Below are positions 36,301 through 45,984 of a DNA stretch of 64,000 bases, piece after piece (positions within the stretch are counted from its first letter, which is position 1; each line of letters begins with the position of its first letter). Below the pieces are notes generated by a model. It made no database searches and was not told the origin of the DNA. It worked only from the letters and a program-made list of their open reading frames with translations. The DNA comes from Patiria pectinifera. Lineage: Eukaryota > Echinodermata > Asteroidea > Valvatida > Asterinidae. Location of the stretch: the NCBI GenBank assembly GCA_029964075.1, contig CM057149.1:2118465-2182464 (forward strand), written 5' to 3'. The position numbers and the translations under genes were made by a program.

Positions 36301-39300
36301 TAATAAAATTGAAGGGTATCCTAATGGCTTCTTCTGTGAGTATGTTACTTTTCCTGTTCTGGTGCAAACAGTCCCTGCCTCATAGCCTAACCAATTTTCA
36401 TCTACAGGGTGAGTCAAGAGGAAAATGACCAAATTTGAAAAAGATGTAAATATTTAGCTTTCTCCTTTTCATAAAAATAAACATAGGTATAAAGTACATC
36501 TTATTGACTTGTAACTGTGATAATGTCATGTAATTTGCATACTCTATTTCCAAGAGATATCTATGTCAATAAAAGGATCACAAAACTTGGCTGTCCACCA
36601 CTGATCATTTACTGTTCTACGAACTGATGAATGTCCATTGAGTACAATGAAACATGGAGGTTTTCCCACCTTGATGAAAGAACGAGAACTTGTAAAGGAA
36701 AACATACACAAATCACCATCTATATTTCAGGGGGGAAAAGTTGAATTGTTCCTCATATTCAGAACACAACATTCCTCATATTCCAAACACAAAATCTGAC
36801 AATAAAAATAATGTTTCAGTCTTGATTTCAATTATTAAAATCTCATTTGTATTTGAATGCTTGTGTGTAATCTGTAAGCCCCTAATTCTCACTCAGCTCA
36901 GTAGCTTCCAATGGCATTCCATGGACAGCTATAACAATGGGTTCTTTTAGTAAAACATGCATAACTTTCGATGGCATGAATCAATTTCAGCAATTCTTTT
37001 TTTTCTTCAAATGAGTGGACTAAACTTGTTCTTTTAAGATGTACTTCGACAAGATAAGTTTGCGGTGACACCATGTAAATAAATCTCTTTTGTGAGTAAT
37101 GTGTGGTTCTGAAAAGAACCGGAGGGACTCAACGTTTTGAACAGTTTGCTCTGCCCGTCGTCAGGAGAATCTAAGACGTACTTCATTGTTGTGTCAAAGT
37201 TGATTGCTTTTAAGAAAAAAAAATTTAATCTAGGTCCTTTTCTTTTTGACGCACCCTGTAGTCTGCCAATAGCTTAAGCTGTTTTACAGACTTGTAAATC
37301 ACAATAAAAGGAGAAAACTATGAGGACATCTTCATGTATGATTATGAATTCAAAATTATTCGCCTCGTAAGATCTCAGAATTAAAAATAACCTGATTCAC
37401 TCATCACTTGGTCAGCATGAGTATGACCGGAGTTTTATTGGAAGAGATTTCAAATGTCTGGAGATACATCTGTGAAACTTGTTTCAGTGCTTGGAGAGAT
37501 TGGTCCAGACGTTTATGCCTGCAACTGAATCCTCCCCCCCCCCCCCCTGAAATACTTCAAATGTCTCAGTTGCAAGGATACAAGGATGTACCATGCTGAA
37601 AGCTACACGTAAGGCTTGGGTGACAAGAGAAGGAAATGAAGGAAATATGCGTTTACACAGACCCATTTCATCCTGGTCATAGCCTGTTGGGAGTGAAGTG
37701 TTGCATCTTACTTCCTCTTACATGTGCTTACTGAAGAAACTATTTCAGAATTATATACACGTAGCAGTAACTTGAGATCTGTTTTGACCTTAAAATACAC
37801 ATAAAGTGTATAGAATCATCATTGTTGGAACAAGCTAACAGTGGCTTTAAAGGTACAGTCCATCATTTGTAATTTGTGCATTTTGTTTGTTTGAAGCAAC
37901 AAAAGTGCTCAAGATCTAAAGAAGGGTGCTGAACAACTAACCTGATGAAGTTTCAGCTCAGCTTTAGCTGTATATTTCGAGAAAAACAACATTCTATGAT
38001 CTCGATTTCAAATCAAAAGTTGCTGAATCATGTTTTGAATTGGGCCTGAATTCAGCATCCGAGACACGTTCTCACTGAGCCGATTGCAGCTACGCGATGT
38101 CGCGCACTGATCCGACGAATTATAGCAACCGCGCGAGCATGTGCGTCGTACCAATGCTTGCGCGCTTCGCCGAATAACAAAACAAACTCCTAATTTGCAT
38201 TTGCACCGTTGGAAAGGCCTTTTGTTAATTTCTTCAAAATGACAGCTTGCCAGAAAGAATAATTTAACAGGGAGTTTAGTTCCCTGACTATCTTTCAACC
38301 AAGTATGTTTTTCAACAATAAGTATGCCAGTTACTTTTTGGATAGCTGCAAATGATGGACTCTGGCTTTACTACAATATCTTCATTAGGCACAAACGTGC
38401 TTTTTTAAAATTTCGAAATTTAACGGAATATAATGTCCTGCAACAAATAAAGTGTGCTTGTTTGTTTTTGCAGGCCTTTATACAGTTTTAGAAAGTGGTT
38501 TCAATGGCGCGCTGCAGTTCAGAAATTGCGCCCACTGTTCAGAATGAATTAGGAGCGTCCCGCTCTTCATTCAAAAGTTGGAATGAATTAATTGATTACT
38601 TGTTGTGGGCCGATTTGTTTTTGTGCGATGTCTCATTGAAAAGCTCATAACTACATGTACATGTAGTGTAATGCTAGAAAATTATCAATTCTATTTTTCA
38701 AGGTGCCACATTTAAAAAGTATGCATACATGTACACCAACTTTAAATATAAGGGGATTTTATTAAAAACAAAAAACAAAAAAAAACAAAAAGCTGATTGT
38801 TTTTTTTTCATTAAGTGAAACAAATTGTTTACGTGTACTTTGAATTTTGTACATAAGTATGGACTTATACTGACATGAAGGCCTAATGTAGGGAATGAGT
38901 GTCTTACTCTTACAATGTTTGGTACATGTAGTTTGTCTTTTGCAGAAGTCTGTAGAGAAGCACATTACATGTGATTAAAGGAAACTTGATTCAATTGATC
39001 ATGATTCACTATTATTAGTCTGTTTAGGGCTCAAGATGACATAATTCTAACAAAGTTCCCTAAAGTAAAACTTGTATGTGGCATTTATATTAGGAAAAAT
39101 TGTTGTCGACCTAAATGTAGATGCAAGAATAAAGTGCAATTAAAGTTGGTCTGACTAATCCCCGAGAAATGTCATCTTGCTATAGCAGTAGGGATGTACA
39201 TGTACAGTGTACATCATTCGGCACTGGCAATCTACTATCAAATAGCGTTGAAATTTTCAGGATGACAAATGATTGCAGTGTGATCTGGCACTGAGTCACT

Positions 39301-39858
39301 TCGCAGTCAAGGTGTGAATTCATCATGCATTGTTACCATCAACCATTGATTAAAAATTGTATCCATAAAAATAAAATGATGTCTCTGGGGCGATTGGAAG
39401 AATTGACCTCCCCTGCTTATCTTATGGAACTTCCCAGATTACACTGCATCACTGGAGCTGTGGGTTATGGCATTTGTTGGTATTGGGGGTGTAGCAAAGG
39501 CTGAACGGTTGGAGGCCACAGCGATAGATTTACAGCAGAAATGCTGTAGTAAAGCAAAGACACTTATTCCCCTGGTATGTTTTATTTCTGGACAGTGTTC
39601 GTGATGGCATGTCACTAATTCCAAGGAATACTAGAGTGCATGTTCCTTGCTGCAAGCAGAATGTTTCATTCATTTGCCTGTGTGCTGGGACAGACTTGAG
39701 GACTAGTGTTGGGGATCGTGGCCGGTTTAGGCCAGGGGGTGGTTTGTAGCATTAGAAGGGTTGGGTTTTGTTCTTATTAGGTCCCATTGTCACCAGTGAA
39801 GACTGTGAATGACAGCAGATTGATAGCTGCAAGAGGCCAGGAGACCCCTGATCACTAG
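21320..39858 (+). CDS. Seven-exon gene, unrecognised 179-aa protein
   Basis: Seven exons join with consistent phases to a 540-nt coding sequence. Each exon after the first is open only in the frame the join demands. The protein starts MSRRQSSNTQWYVEL and has an aromatic patch at residues 11-25 (WY, W, F, W, F). A hydrophobic stretch runs over about residues 31-45 and another over 116-128 (WVMAFVGIGG near its centre). An acidic loop TEGEDEG lies at about 86-92, a CC pair at 144-145, and a polar tail ends ETPDH. No signal peptide or classic domain is visible, and I cannot name the family. Introns are about 7.4, 1.2, 3.7, 2.1, 3.4 and 0.2 kb, and most contain MITEs. The start has A at -3 (ACCATG). 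The frame is also open upstream to 21299, so an earlier start in an unseen exon is possible. Extra in-phase exons in the 7.4-kb intron cannot be excluded. Confidence 0.75.
21780..22065. promoter_or_regulatory. CpG-rich block in intron 1
   Basis: Many CpGs are packed into about 290 bp, against a CpG-poor background. The block includes GGCGCCGCGGG and the perfect palindrome GAGACCGCGGTCTC at 22015-22028. It lies about 0.4 kb downstream of the first coding exon. Frames of 66-82 codons on both strands are by-products of the low stop density. It may be an intronic regulatory element or an unrecognised insertion. Confidence 0.35.
22422..22815 (-). mobile_element. GGGCAATTCC-ended MITE, copy 2
   Basis: GGGCAATTCC at 22422 faces TGGAGTTGTC near 22806, a decayed inverse. 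The interior matches 14061-14340 in reverse, and the CTTTCATTTGA word also occurs just inside the right end of the 2-kb element at 51064-53073. That suggests a shared element family. Confidence 0.7.
23404..23945 (+). mobile_element. TTAA-type MITE family A, copy 4
   Basis: A complete copy of 542 bp flanked by TTAA (23400-23403 and 23946-23949), with AGGGAATATACA and TGTACATTCCCT ends. The centre carries GGTGGTCGGCCGACCAGC. It lies in intron 1 of the main gene. TTAA duplication fits piggyBac or Kolobok. Confidence 0.85.
23950..25861. other. Intron 1, nothing recognised
   Basis: A 101-codon frame at 24000-24305 has a protein-like middle, but its splice sites are poor and it does not fit the phase of the gene. 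AT-rich TTGAATATTCG-like words near 24690 and 25010 may be degraded element ends. Confidence 0.45.
25862..25926 (-). repeat. tRNA-derived SINE head
   Basis: On the minus strand GGAGTGTGGCCTAGTGGTTA carries a clear Pol III A-box (TGGCCTAGTGG). GGTCATGGAGTCTGGATG sits where a degraded B-box should be. The acceptor stem does not pair, so it is a SINE remnant rather than a tRNA gene. Confidence 0.6.
25931..26324 (+). mobile_element. piggyBac-like MITE, second copy, with 11-bp tandem expansion
   Basis: This matches the split element at 7961-9453 (CTAGTCACCAA, GTCAACAGACAAA, AGTCAAAGCA, TTTGCATAG blocks). Its left end is replaced by about six units of ACAGTCMCAAG (25931-26000), which is present only once in the other copy. 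The right end is eroded (AAGGCTTAA). Confidence 0.7.
26330..28776. other. Intron 1 continued, nothing firm
   Basis: Contains G-runs near 27788 and 28410, C-rich text near 26780, and GGGCGTCAATTG near 27767, which resembles one end of a hAT-like element without its partner. No phased exon was found. Confidence 0.45.
28777..28878 (+). CDS. Main gene, exon 2
   Basis: The acceptor is ATTAGTACAG and the donor AG/GTAAGT. Of the three frames, two hit stops early and only the one demanded by exon 1 stays open for the full 102 nt (CAVWNHFHWFDQ...). It ends in phase 2 with AG. Confidence 0.75.
28879..30058. other. Intron 2, nothing recognised
   Basis: Contains no repeat copy that I could match elsewhere in the window. 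Frames near 29160-29480 and 29542-29838 lack splice support. Confidence 0.45.
30059..30101 (+). CDS. Main gene, exon 3 (43 nt)
   Basis: A strong acceptor GTTGTCTCCGCAG and the donor CAG/GTATGA bound 43 nt that read S-QWICDLLHEIIQNQ after exon 2. It ends in phase 0. Confidence 0.75.
31452..31713 (+). mobile_element. hAT-like fragment, near-identical to 33127-33388
   Basis: These 262 bp align without gaps to 33127-33388 at a constant offset of 1675, with one difference seen by eye. The termini of the hAT-like element are absent. The fragment fills most of the loop between the inverted SINE arms. Confidence 0.85.
32066..32241. repeat. Foldback element of about 175 bp
   Basis: GATGGAATTTGCGTCC at the left faces GCAAATTCCATC at the right. 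The arms also share TTCAATAT and GGTTTTGCCCT in inverted order, so most of the segment folds into one imperfect hairpin. A related left arm follows the SINE at 31831. Confidence 0.65.
32967..33486. mobile_element. hAT5-like MITE
   Basis: TAGTGTTGTAGTACTCGA on the left faces TACTCGACTACAACACTG on the right. CCTAT flanks it exactly (32962-32966, 33487-33491), again a 5-bp duplication. The interior is built of GTACTCG/CGAGTAC words that repeat in both directions. It is non-coding and lies in intron 3 of the main gene. Confidence 0.75.
33765..33887 (+). CDS. Main gene, exon 4
   Basis: The acceptor TTTCATATATCAG and donor AAT/GTAAGA bound 41 full codons, starting YKLEKIMVIF and ending GKKYFN, in phase 0 on both sides. 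It holds the acidic TEGEDEG loop. Confidence 0.8.
34399..34948 (+). mobile_element. TTAA-type MITE family A, copy 5
   Basis: A complete 550-bp copy between TTAA at 34395-34398 and 34949-34952. It is very close to copy 4, so the two are likely recent relatives. It sits in intron 4 of the main gene. Confidence 0.88.
34552..34593. repeat. 42-bp perfect palindrome
   Basis: Centred between 34572 and 34573, every base from 34552 to 34593 pairs with its mirror base; the heart is GGTCGGCCGACC. An extra half-arm (GGTCGACCGACCACCGTTGG) follows directly. Other family-A copies keep shorter or damaged versions. Confidence 0.9.
35636..35765 (-). mobile_element. Penelope/hammerhead-like repeat, copy 1
   Basis: Shares CAAGATAAGTTTGCGGT, AATAAATCTCTTTTGTGAGT and GGTTCTGAAAAGAACCGG with 37048-37171. 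Read on the minus strand it keeps the CTGTTCGAAAC core half but lacks the CTGANGA half. It runs straight into mariner-like sequence at about 35760. Confidence 0.6.
35760..35890 (+). mobile_element. Mariner-like MITE fragment
   Basis: About 125 bp match the left part of the element at 36405-37258, including CTTATTGACTTGTAACTGTG and ATAATGTCATGTAATTTGCA. Neither end is preserved. Confidence 0.7.
35985..35997 (+). CDS. Main gene, exon 5, 13-nt microexon
   Basis: The acceptor CCTTTGTTCCAG and the perfect donor GTAAGT bound 13 nt coding VYMS plus the first base of Asp. Without it exon 4 (phase 0) and exon 6 (needs one carried base) cannot join in frame. An alternative acceptor at 35971-35972 would give 26 nt but breaks the phase to exon 6. 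Confidence 0.65.
36405..37258. mobile_element. Mariner-like MITE carrying a nested retro-insert
   Basis: CAGGGTGAGTCAA and its inverse TTGACGCACCCTG are flanked by TA (36403-36404, 37259-37260). TA targets with CAGGGTG ends fit Tc1/mariner-type elements. No transposase is encoded. It lies in intron 5 of the main gene and contains the insert at 37048-37171. Confidence 0.75.
37048..37171 (-). mobile_element. Penelope/hammerhead-like insert with 13-bp target duplication
   Basis: A 124-bp unit is bracketed by TAAGATGTACTTC (37035-37047) and TAAGACGTACTTC (37172-37184), a 13-bp duplication with one change, as left by target-primed retrotransposition. On the minus strand CTGACGA, a 7-bp stem (CGGGCAG/CTGTTCG-like), AAAAC and GTTGAGTC occur in hammerhead order. 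The conserved GAAA is decayed here, and no stem I pairs. Confidence 0.55.
37849..38369. mobile_element. 521-bp MITE, superfamily unresolved
   Basis: AAAGGTACAGTCCATCATTT faces AAATGATGGACTCTGGCTTT, inverted ends of about 21 bp with three or four differences. The centre (38040-38200) is CpG-rich, with GCGCGAG and CGCGC words. It lies in intron 5 of the main gene. No target duplication was settled. Confidence 0.7.
38370..39437. other. Intron 5, right part, nothing recognised
   Basis: AT-rich DNA with TACATGTA words and an A-rich run near 38770. No repeat copy or exon was recognised. Confidence 0.5.
39438..39574 (+). CDS. Main gene, exon 6
   Basis: The acceptor CTTCCCAG and donor CTG/GTATGT bound 137 nt. 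Only the frame with one carried base is open, giving DYTASLELWVMAFVGIGG and onward to KTLIPL. It ends in phase 0. Confidence 0.8.
39781..39858 (+). CDS. Main gene, last coding exon
   Basis: The acceptor TTTTGTTCTTATTAG lies 206 bp after exon 6. Twenty-five codons starting VPLSPVKTVNDS and ending ETPDH are followed by TAG at 39856-39858. The short intron and in-phase join support it as the terminal coding exon. Confidence 0.7.
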   Translation, partial: VPLSPVKTVNDSRLIAARGQETPDH

Positions 39859-42800
39859 GCCAGCAGAGGTCAGGCTGGACGGAGCTGATTGACACTGCAG
39901 CACTGGTTCTGGTTGGGATGGAGATAACACACTTGGTATGTAGTCAAGTACCCGTATATACTGAAGTCAACTTGCGAATCCAGTACTTTGATATGTGGAA
40001 CTTCACCAGACCTTTTGTAATGTGTGGACTGAGTGGACTGCAATTCTTCTTAAACATTGAAGGCAGAGGAGATCTGCAAAATTTGACTTAACTGCACCAC
40101 GGTTCATGTACATGTGTATGTGTTCAAATCAATTTGATGCTGCACTTCAAACTGGTCTGAGAATTCCCAACATGCAGACAGCTTACATAGCAAAAGGAGC
40201 ATGAAAATGGCATCTGCTGGGAAACTCTGAAAAGTTCAATTGCTTTTCCAGATGAGTGGCCTACAATGTACATGGATATCCTCATTATAAGTTGAGGGGT
40301 TAGGTCAGGGCGGTGAAGATTCCAGGAGTGGGCAAGACCCAGACATTTTGCTGATGTGTTTGTGTTACAGGACTGGCAGAATGGATGGCAAAGCATTCAA
40401 CAGTCTGTGACTCATTGATCCTGTGAGCTACAGTAGAAACTCATGAACCAAATGTTGTTGTCGCGGGTACAAATGGTTCCAATGTATTTCCATCAGATCC
40501 AATGAGAAGGACACACAGCAGGCAGGGTGTTCATTTCTCCAGACTTGGCATGATGACATGATTACTGCATGAGAGGAGACTTAATCATTATCAGTCATAG
40601 CTGGTTTGAAGATGTCAATGTGTACATCCTCCTGACTGTGAGCTGGGTGTGTTTTTGGTTGCAAAAAGTTAGAGGACTTATTTCTTCTGGATCGATTGTG
40701 AAAGTGCTGTTGCTGCAGAAAAGGAATTATTCTTAAGAACACAGTGCACAAGATTGCATGTGCAGTGTAAATATCAGTGGTAGTTTTGTTTTAGGTGATA
40801 GAATGATGAGTACAATGTAATTGACTTCGAAAGCTGATAACTTGATGTGAAGTGAATACCAACTACTTCTGACATTATTAAAGAGTGAGACAACAACTTG
40901 CAAAAACTGGATGCTTCATGCTCCTGCAGTAGATGCAGCAAGGTGCATATCCTATCCTAAGGGACCAGTGTAGGGGTACTAGCCCCACAAGGATCAGCCT
41001 CGGGATTTTAGATATGTGTCTCCCTGCTTTGCAGATAGGTGCTTGGATCAGTTTGCTGAGGACAGGAGAATAGTTGGACCAAAATAAGGTATGGGAAATC
41101 ATGTAAATCATATTACGAGAAACAGTGAGACTGTTTGTTGAATTTTAACACCTTCTTTCCTTGAGGTTCGATGTGTGATCATGTGTCAAAACATGTAGTT
41201 GTTTTATTTTTGTCAAAACCAAAAGTGCATGAAATACATACATACATCAGTCTAGCCACATTCCTAACACATACAAAAAAATTGAAGGAAAAAAAATACA
41301 TTTCACTTGTGTGTACCTTACACCTTGCGTCAGAGAGGTTTTCTTTGTTATTCTCGTACATGGAGTCATGTATCGGTATTATTAATTCAGAATCAATGAA
41401 GCACAAATGGTCTACTCATGCCCATCCCAGTACAAAAGCATTTCCCTGTAAAGCTGCCTCTACGTGGTTTATAAAGTGCAAATGCCATTTTTGCATACAC
41501 TTTTTTCTATGAAAAAGGATGGTTTGCTTTTTTTCTTACCCTGTATATAATGTACATGTACAGTTTTTAACACACTCATACTTTTTGCAGTTTTGACGGA
41601 CAGTTAAATGTAACATGTAGCAAGGTATGCTATAGGATTGAGTCTCCTTGTAATTTCAATCAGTCCATTAACCTTTTGTGAACATTGACCTCTGTCTGAA
41701 CTTCACCTGTTCAATATGTTGGCCCTGTAATGTAATTTGGATTTAGAAGAAACGGTGTACAGTATATTAAAGTCCTGCATTCAGCAGGACCAAGCTAGTC
41801 CTGTGGTTTACATTTCTCGGAAAGTGTGCGTGGTTTTTGTTGGCGCTGCCATTATACCAACTAGCATGTACAACCATAGAGTTAAGAGCCCAAGCTACCC
41901 TCAGTTACAGTTCGCTGGAAGAATTGGATGTGAAATGTGCTGGAGTTTTCACTTCTGTTTCATCAGTAAACCAAAGAAGATGGTTGGTCACTGCAACAGT
42001 CAAGCATAACGGTTTGTTCTTATCTTTCCTCTGATTTATTACATCCCAAAATTTGTGATTTTGTAATGTTTTGACAGTAATAGAATTTGTATGGGAAATG
42101 TTTGACATTAATAAATTTAACATAATAAATGAGATTTGCTTGTTCCGTGAATGTTACATTGACATCATACTTGAATCTTTGATATTGGTACTTGGAGTAT
42201 TTTATTCTTGGATTTGTTGTCTAAACGTCTCCGAAAATTGTGAAAGAAGTACCCTGGAATGGCTGCAGGGCTGTAGCTCTGTTCAGCCATATTATAAACT
42301 ATCCAACCTTATTAATAAATCCCTAACTCCCTAGGGGGTGTGCAAAATCGTATTGAAATTGGAGGATTCAGGACTGTTAGGGTTTTAAGCCTCGGCTTAT
42401 TGACATGTGGTACTGGGGTTTCAGCCTGTGATGGTCAAGGGAAAATAAATAATATTTAGCCAGTAACCAGAGAAGGATAAAGACTCCCTGGGGCCCTGGT
42501 AGTACTGCCAAGTCTTTGGAGCGGCACTTTATGGGCAGAAGCCACATGTAGGTTTTTGTCAGGAACTTTTCCTTTTCAATGTATGTGTTTACATTGTTGT
42601 AGTGTTGAAGTTATTGTAGTCTAGTTTTTGTATTGGAACATTCTGATCCTGTGCTTTCTTTGAATTGTATTTTACTGTCCAAGTGCTGCTGATCTGAAAA
42701 ACAAAAATAACCACCTTGTCAGTACCAATTTGCATTCTGTTGAATATACATGTATGTTTTTTGTTCTGTTTAAATGTGCACAGATTTTTGACTATTTTGT

Positions 42801-43028
42801 TTCCTCCCTACATTGTATCATTAATCGATTATTCATGATTAACATCTAATGGAAGTACATGTACATGTATGCATCCATATACGTTGCATACATATACACA
42901 TTAATTGCTTATCGAATCCATTTGCATTTTGCAGTAGCAATCAATGTCCTCGGTTTTGTCTAGACTGTGCATGTTTCTGCCAGACACATTGGCTAACATG
43001 GTACCTGCAATACATGTACCGTACATAC
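39859..43028. other. Downstream of the main gene, 3' leader or intergenic
   Basis: I found no inverted-repeat element in these 3.2 kb, in contrast to the introns. The first AATAAA after the stop is at 42110. A 34-nt exon-like piece (41591-41624, acceptor CTTTTTGCAG, donor GTATGC) and an open frame at 41837-42034 have no partners. Confidence 0.4.
42110..42129 (+). terminator. Candidate polyadenylation signals
   Basis: AATAAA occurs at 42110-42115 and 42124-42129, the first such words after the stop codon at 39858. Use would imply a 3' UTR of about 2.3 kb. A further AATAAA lies at about 42309. No downstream GT-rich element was judged decisive. Confidence 0.3.
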
Positions 43029-43115
43029 CCTCTTCCAAACTCCAGCCAGTCAGGTCAAAAAGTTCAGAGTTCCTCAAATATCGCAGGGAGGTTTTTGTGC
43101 TGCACAGCGTGGAGC
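43029..43115 (-). CDS. Candidate minus-strand exon, 87 nt
   Basis: On the minus strand a T-rich tract ending CTCATCAG precedes the exon and the strong donor GTATGT follows it. Only one of three frames is open; it reads STLCSTKTSLRYLRNSELFD and then LTGWSLEE, with two leading bases and one trailing base. No neighbouring exon was found, so this may be one piece of a minus-strand gene or a chance match. Confidence 0.35.
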
Positions 43116-44686
43116 CTGATGAGTCATGAGCAAAAACCAAAAATAACCCTTGACAGCCCATCAGATAGGTTGATGTCCACTATTTGAATGGCTGGAATTG
43201 CACCAAGTTGGACAAATACAATATTGCTATTGTTTCGATTGTTTGCAGAGACTCAGCAACTGACTAAATATGAACAATCTTTTTATTGCTTATGAACACC
43301 CTTATAAATAGTGTTTCATTTAACATTTGCTCTTGTAAACAATACACTGAATGTGCATTTTTCAGAAAGACCAGTCTGTGTTTTATAAGTGACGTGATTT
43401 TTTTTCCAAGGCTTCTGATTAATATTAGGTCTTCAACTCTCAGAGCTGCCCATTCACATGTAAAATAAATAAGCCAACTCCTTTCAAACAGTACACTCAT
43501 CAACTGTACCATTGCAGCTTGGGTCTACATTTTTTGGTGGTATTTATTAAAGCTGACTCAACACATGTAATTTGATTTCATAACTTTTTAACTGGATAAA
43601 GGGTCCCTAATTGTCAGTGTAGAATATGCACAGATACGGTGTATGTGCATATTTGATCTACATATATCCATACATGATATCTGTCAGATGTGACCTACAT
43701 TATGGCTAGGTTTCCCCACATGTTTGACCCCCTAACAAGATTTGAAATTGAATTTTCATTCCCAGCAGGGCCAAGGAAATTTGATGGATACCAGTGGTCC
43801 ATCACACAAAATGTAAAACTGCAGCATTCATTTCTACAAAGATGAACATACGGTACATGTACATCATACCGGTATCTTGATGTCACATGTGAATTTTGAG
43901 GACTTTTGGTCATAGAAATCAAACCTTTTAATTAAAGAAGGCAATTGGTTCTGAGACAGATTTCTTCTTTGAAATCAGTCCCTGTTCTATATTATTTTGA
44001 TTAGCTCTTTTTCAATTTTCGACAAAATGCAGGTGCAAACAAATCTGATCGGCAGCCATTTCAGGCTTGAAATTGAATATTCAATTATTTGATCAAGTCA
44101 AAGTTGCAATAATCAATTACTCAATTGTTCGAAACTGCTCAGCCCTAAACTATATGTCTTTACTTGTGTGATATAATCTGCTACACTTACAAAGATTCAG
44201 TGTGTCGTTTTTACTGACCAATTACTAAAAGTAGGAACAGCCCATATGGCCAGCATTAAAATCCCCTGCTGATAGCCAGGCTAAAGGCACTTGACATTCT
44301 AGGCCTTGTCCGTACATATGGGAGAGACACTTCTTGTTTCTGGCTATCTCTGGTTTATCCATGTGGTCATAAAAAGTCAATCAAGCAAGGTTTTCTGACA
44401 GACAGACTGGAGCACCAGCTCTCCCCATTGCCATGTACAGGAGACAGGGCCCGCAGGAATATCTCAACCTTATTTGGTGGCTCAGACATTGACAATCCTC
44501 ACATGTTTATTTGTGATGGTTTCTCTTTGTGCAAGGCCTCATTTGTACATTTCTATTTCTGTTGTTAAGTATTCTCTTCCAACAAAATTTGTATGAGGTG
44601 TGTTTTTATACTGTGTTAGGGTACATCAAGAGAGAGAAGTCCTTTAACGAAAGTTAGTTGTGTGTTGAAGTTGAAGTCCATTCCTA
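43116..44686. other. Nothing firm
   Basis: The stretch ends in a region (43935-44150) with AATTGAATATTCAATTATTTGA and CAGCCCTAA, which may be one end of a degraded hAT-like element. No partner end was found. Confidence 0.4.
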
Positions 44687-45302
44687 CAGGGTGAGTAAAA
44701 AAACCCTGCAATAATGCAAAGGAACCATCTTTTTTTCAAAACTAAGTTGAGTGTAAGAATGTGTAAGAATGACATGTTCATTAGTAATCTTGTGTGAAAA
44801 GATCAAAGTTAATCGCATTTTCCGTTTGTCTTTTGTGAACTTTTACTGCGGTACCTGATTTACGTTTTTGTCCACGAGGCATCTAACAATTGCATAAGAG
44901 CACAAAATATGTCCCCCAGAGCCGATCTTTCTACTAGGTCTAGAGCTGAGACATGCACTGCCTTGCAGAGTGCCAAGTAGAGGGCAGAGCTGCAATTGTC
45001 TGAACATATAGCCCAGAGAAATGGTGCATAAACGTAAGGAAGTGCAACAGAAAAATAAAGCTTCAGCTATGGTTCAGTCAGTTTTAAATCTGTGTTGTCT
45101 ATTTTATCATTATTGTACCGTTTCCGCTCTTATTCAAAATTCTGATGCCTTGTGTGCAAGAATGTAAATCGCGTACCGTAGTAAAAAGGTTCACAAACAA
45201 CCAACGGTAAATGCAATTAACTTCGTTTATCTCACAAGGTTACTAACGAATATGTCATTCTTAAAAATTAAAAAGTTCCAACCTTTTTTTTTACTCGCCC
45301 TG
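44687..45302. mobile_element. Mariner-like MITE with inverted ends of about 180 bp
   Basis: CAGGGTGAGTAAAAAAA faces TTTTTTTTTACTCGCCCTG. The arms stay alike for about 180 bp (AAGAATGACAT, TTAATCGCATTT, TTTGTGAAC, CTGCGGTAC and their inverses). TA precedes the left end (44685-44686); the right flank reads CA. The 616-bp element is mostly a giant hairpin with a unique core. Confidence 0.75.
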
Positions 45303-45984
45303 CATAAGCAGGTTGACTGGTTTGGTAGAGAATGTCATCTGATAGGGTTGGACTACAGATTGTCAGGGATGTGAATATGGTGTTAATCAGTTGTTATTGT
45401 ACATGAACAAAATGGGCAGTTTCTCTGACAGGAAAGTCAGGAAATTGAATTTGCCTGGCTCATCTCCTGAAACTGGCATTCCCATTCCAATTCTGAGAGG
45501 CTTTTTTTTTTATTACCAATAACTTATAAGTCCTGAGCGTTTGGAAGTGCATTGCACTTTAGGGTTATCTCTTATGCGATCTCTAATCACGCTCAAAATA
45601 GGAAAACAAAAAATGATAATTGTTCAGTTACTAAAGTTATGATGGTTTGGTAAACAGTTGTGTAGAAAGTCATGTCCTGATGTGAAATGAAATCTCAGTT
45701 CAGCTGCCCTTGTTGATCATGTTGGGATGCTTGAACAAAGTCTTTCTTGTTCCGTGGTCTCAAGAGGATTATCCCAGTCGAGCTAAGCTGGGGGTAGGTA
45801 TACATCATTCAGGGTGTAGTTTCAGCTGCTGTCTAAAAAGCAAGGACCTACCTTGTTCTTTCTTAAGTCCATATTTCGGGCTAAGTAATAACTGGATTTA
45901 AAGACTCTTCCCTTCATTTCATTTGAATTGAAATCATTGTGGCTGTTGTGGTTTCCTGATGGTAGGAAAAGCATACATCCCAGA
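45303..45984. other. Nothing recognised
   Basis: AT-rich DNA with no exon or repeat copy. Confidence 0.5.

Noticed and set aside
41737-42034. Two overlapping open frames downstream of the main gene
   Set aside because: No donor site closes them, no partner exon was found and both registers look equally plausible.
42849-43187. 112-codon Cys-rich frame on the + strand
   Set aside because: It starts in TACATGTA repeat text, and the opposite strand has a better exon signal over the same bases.
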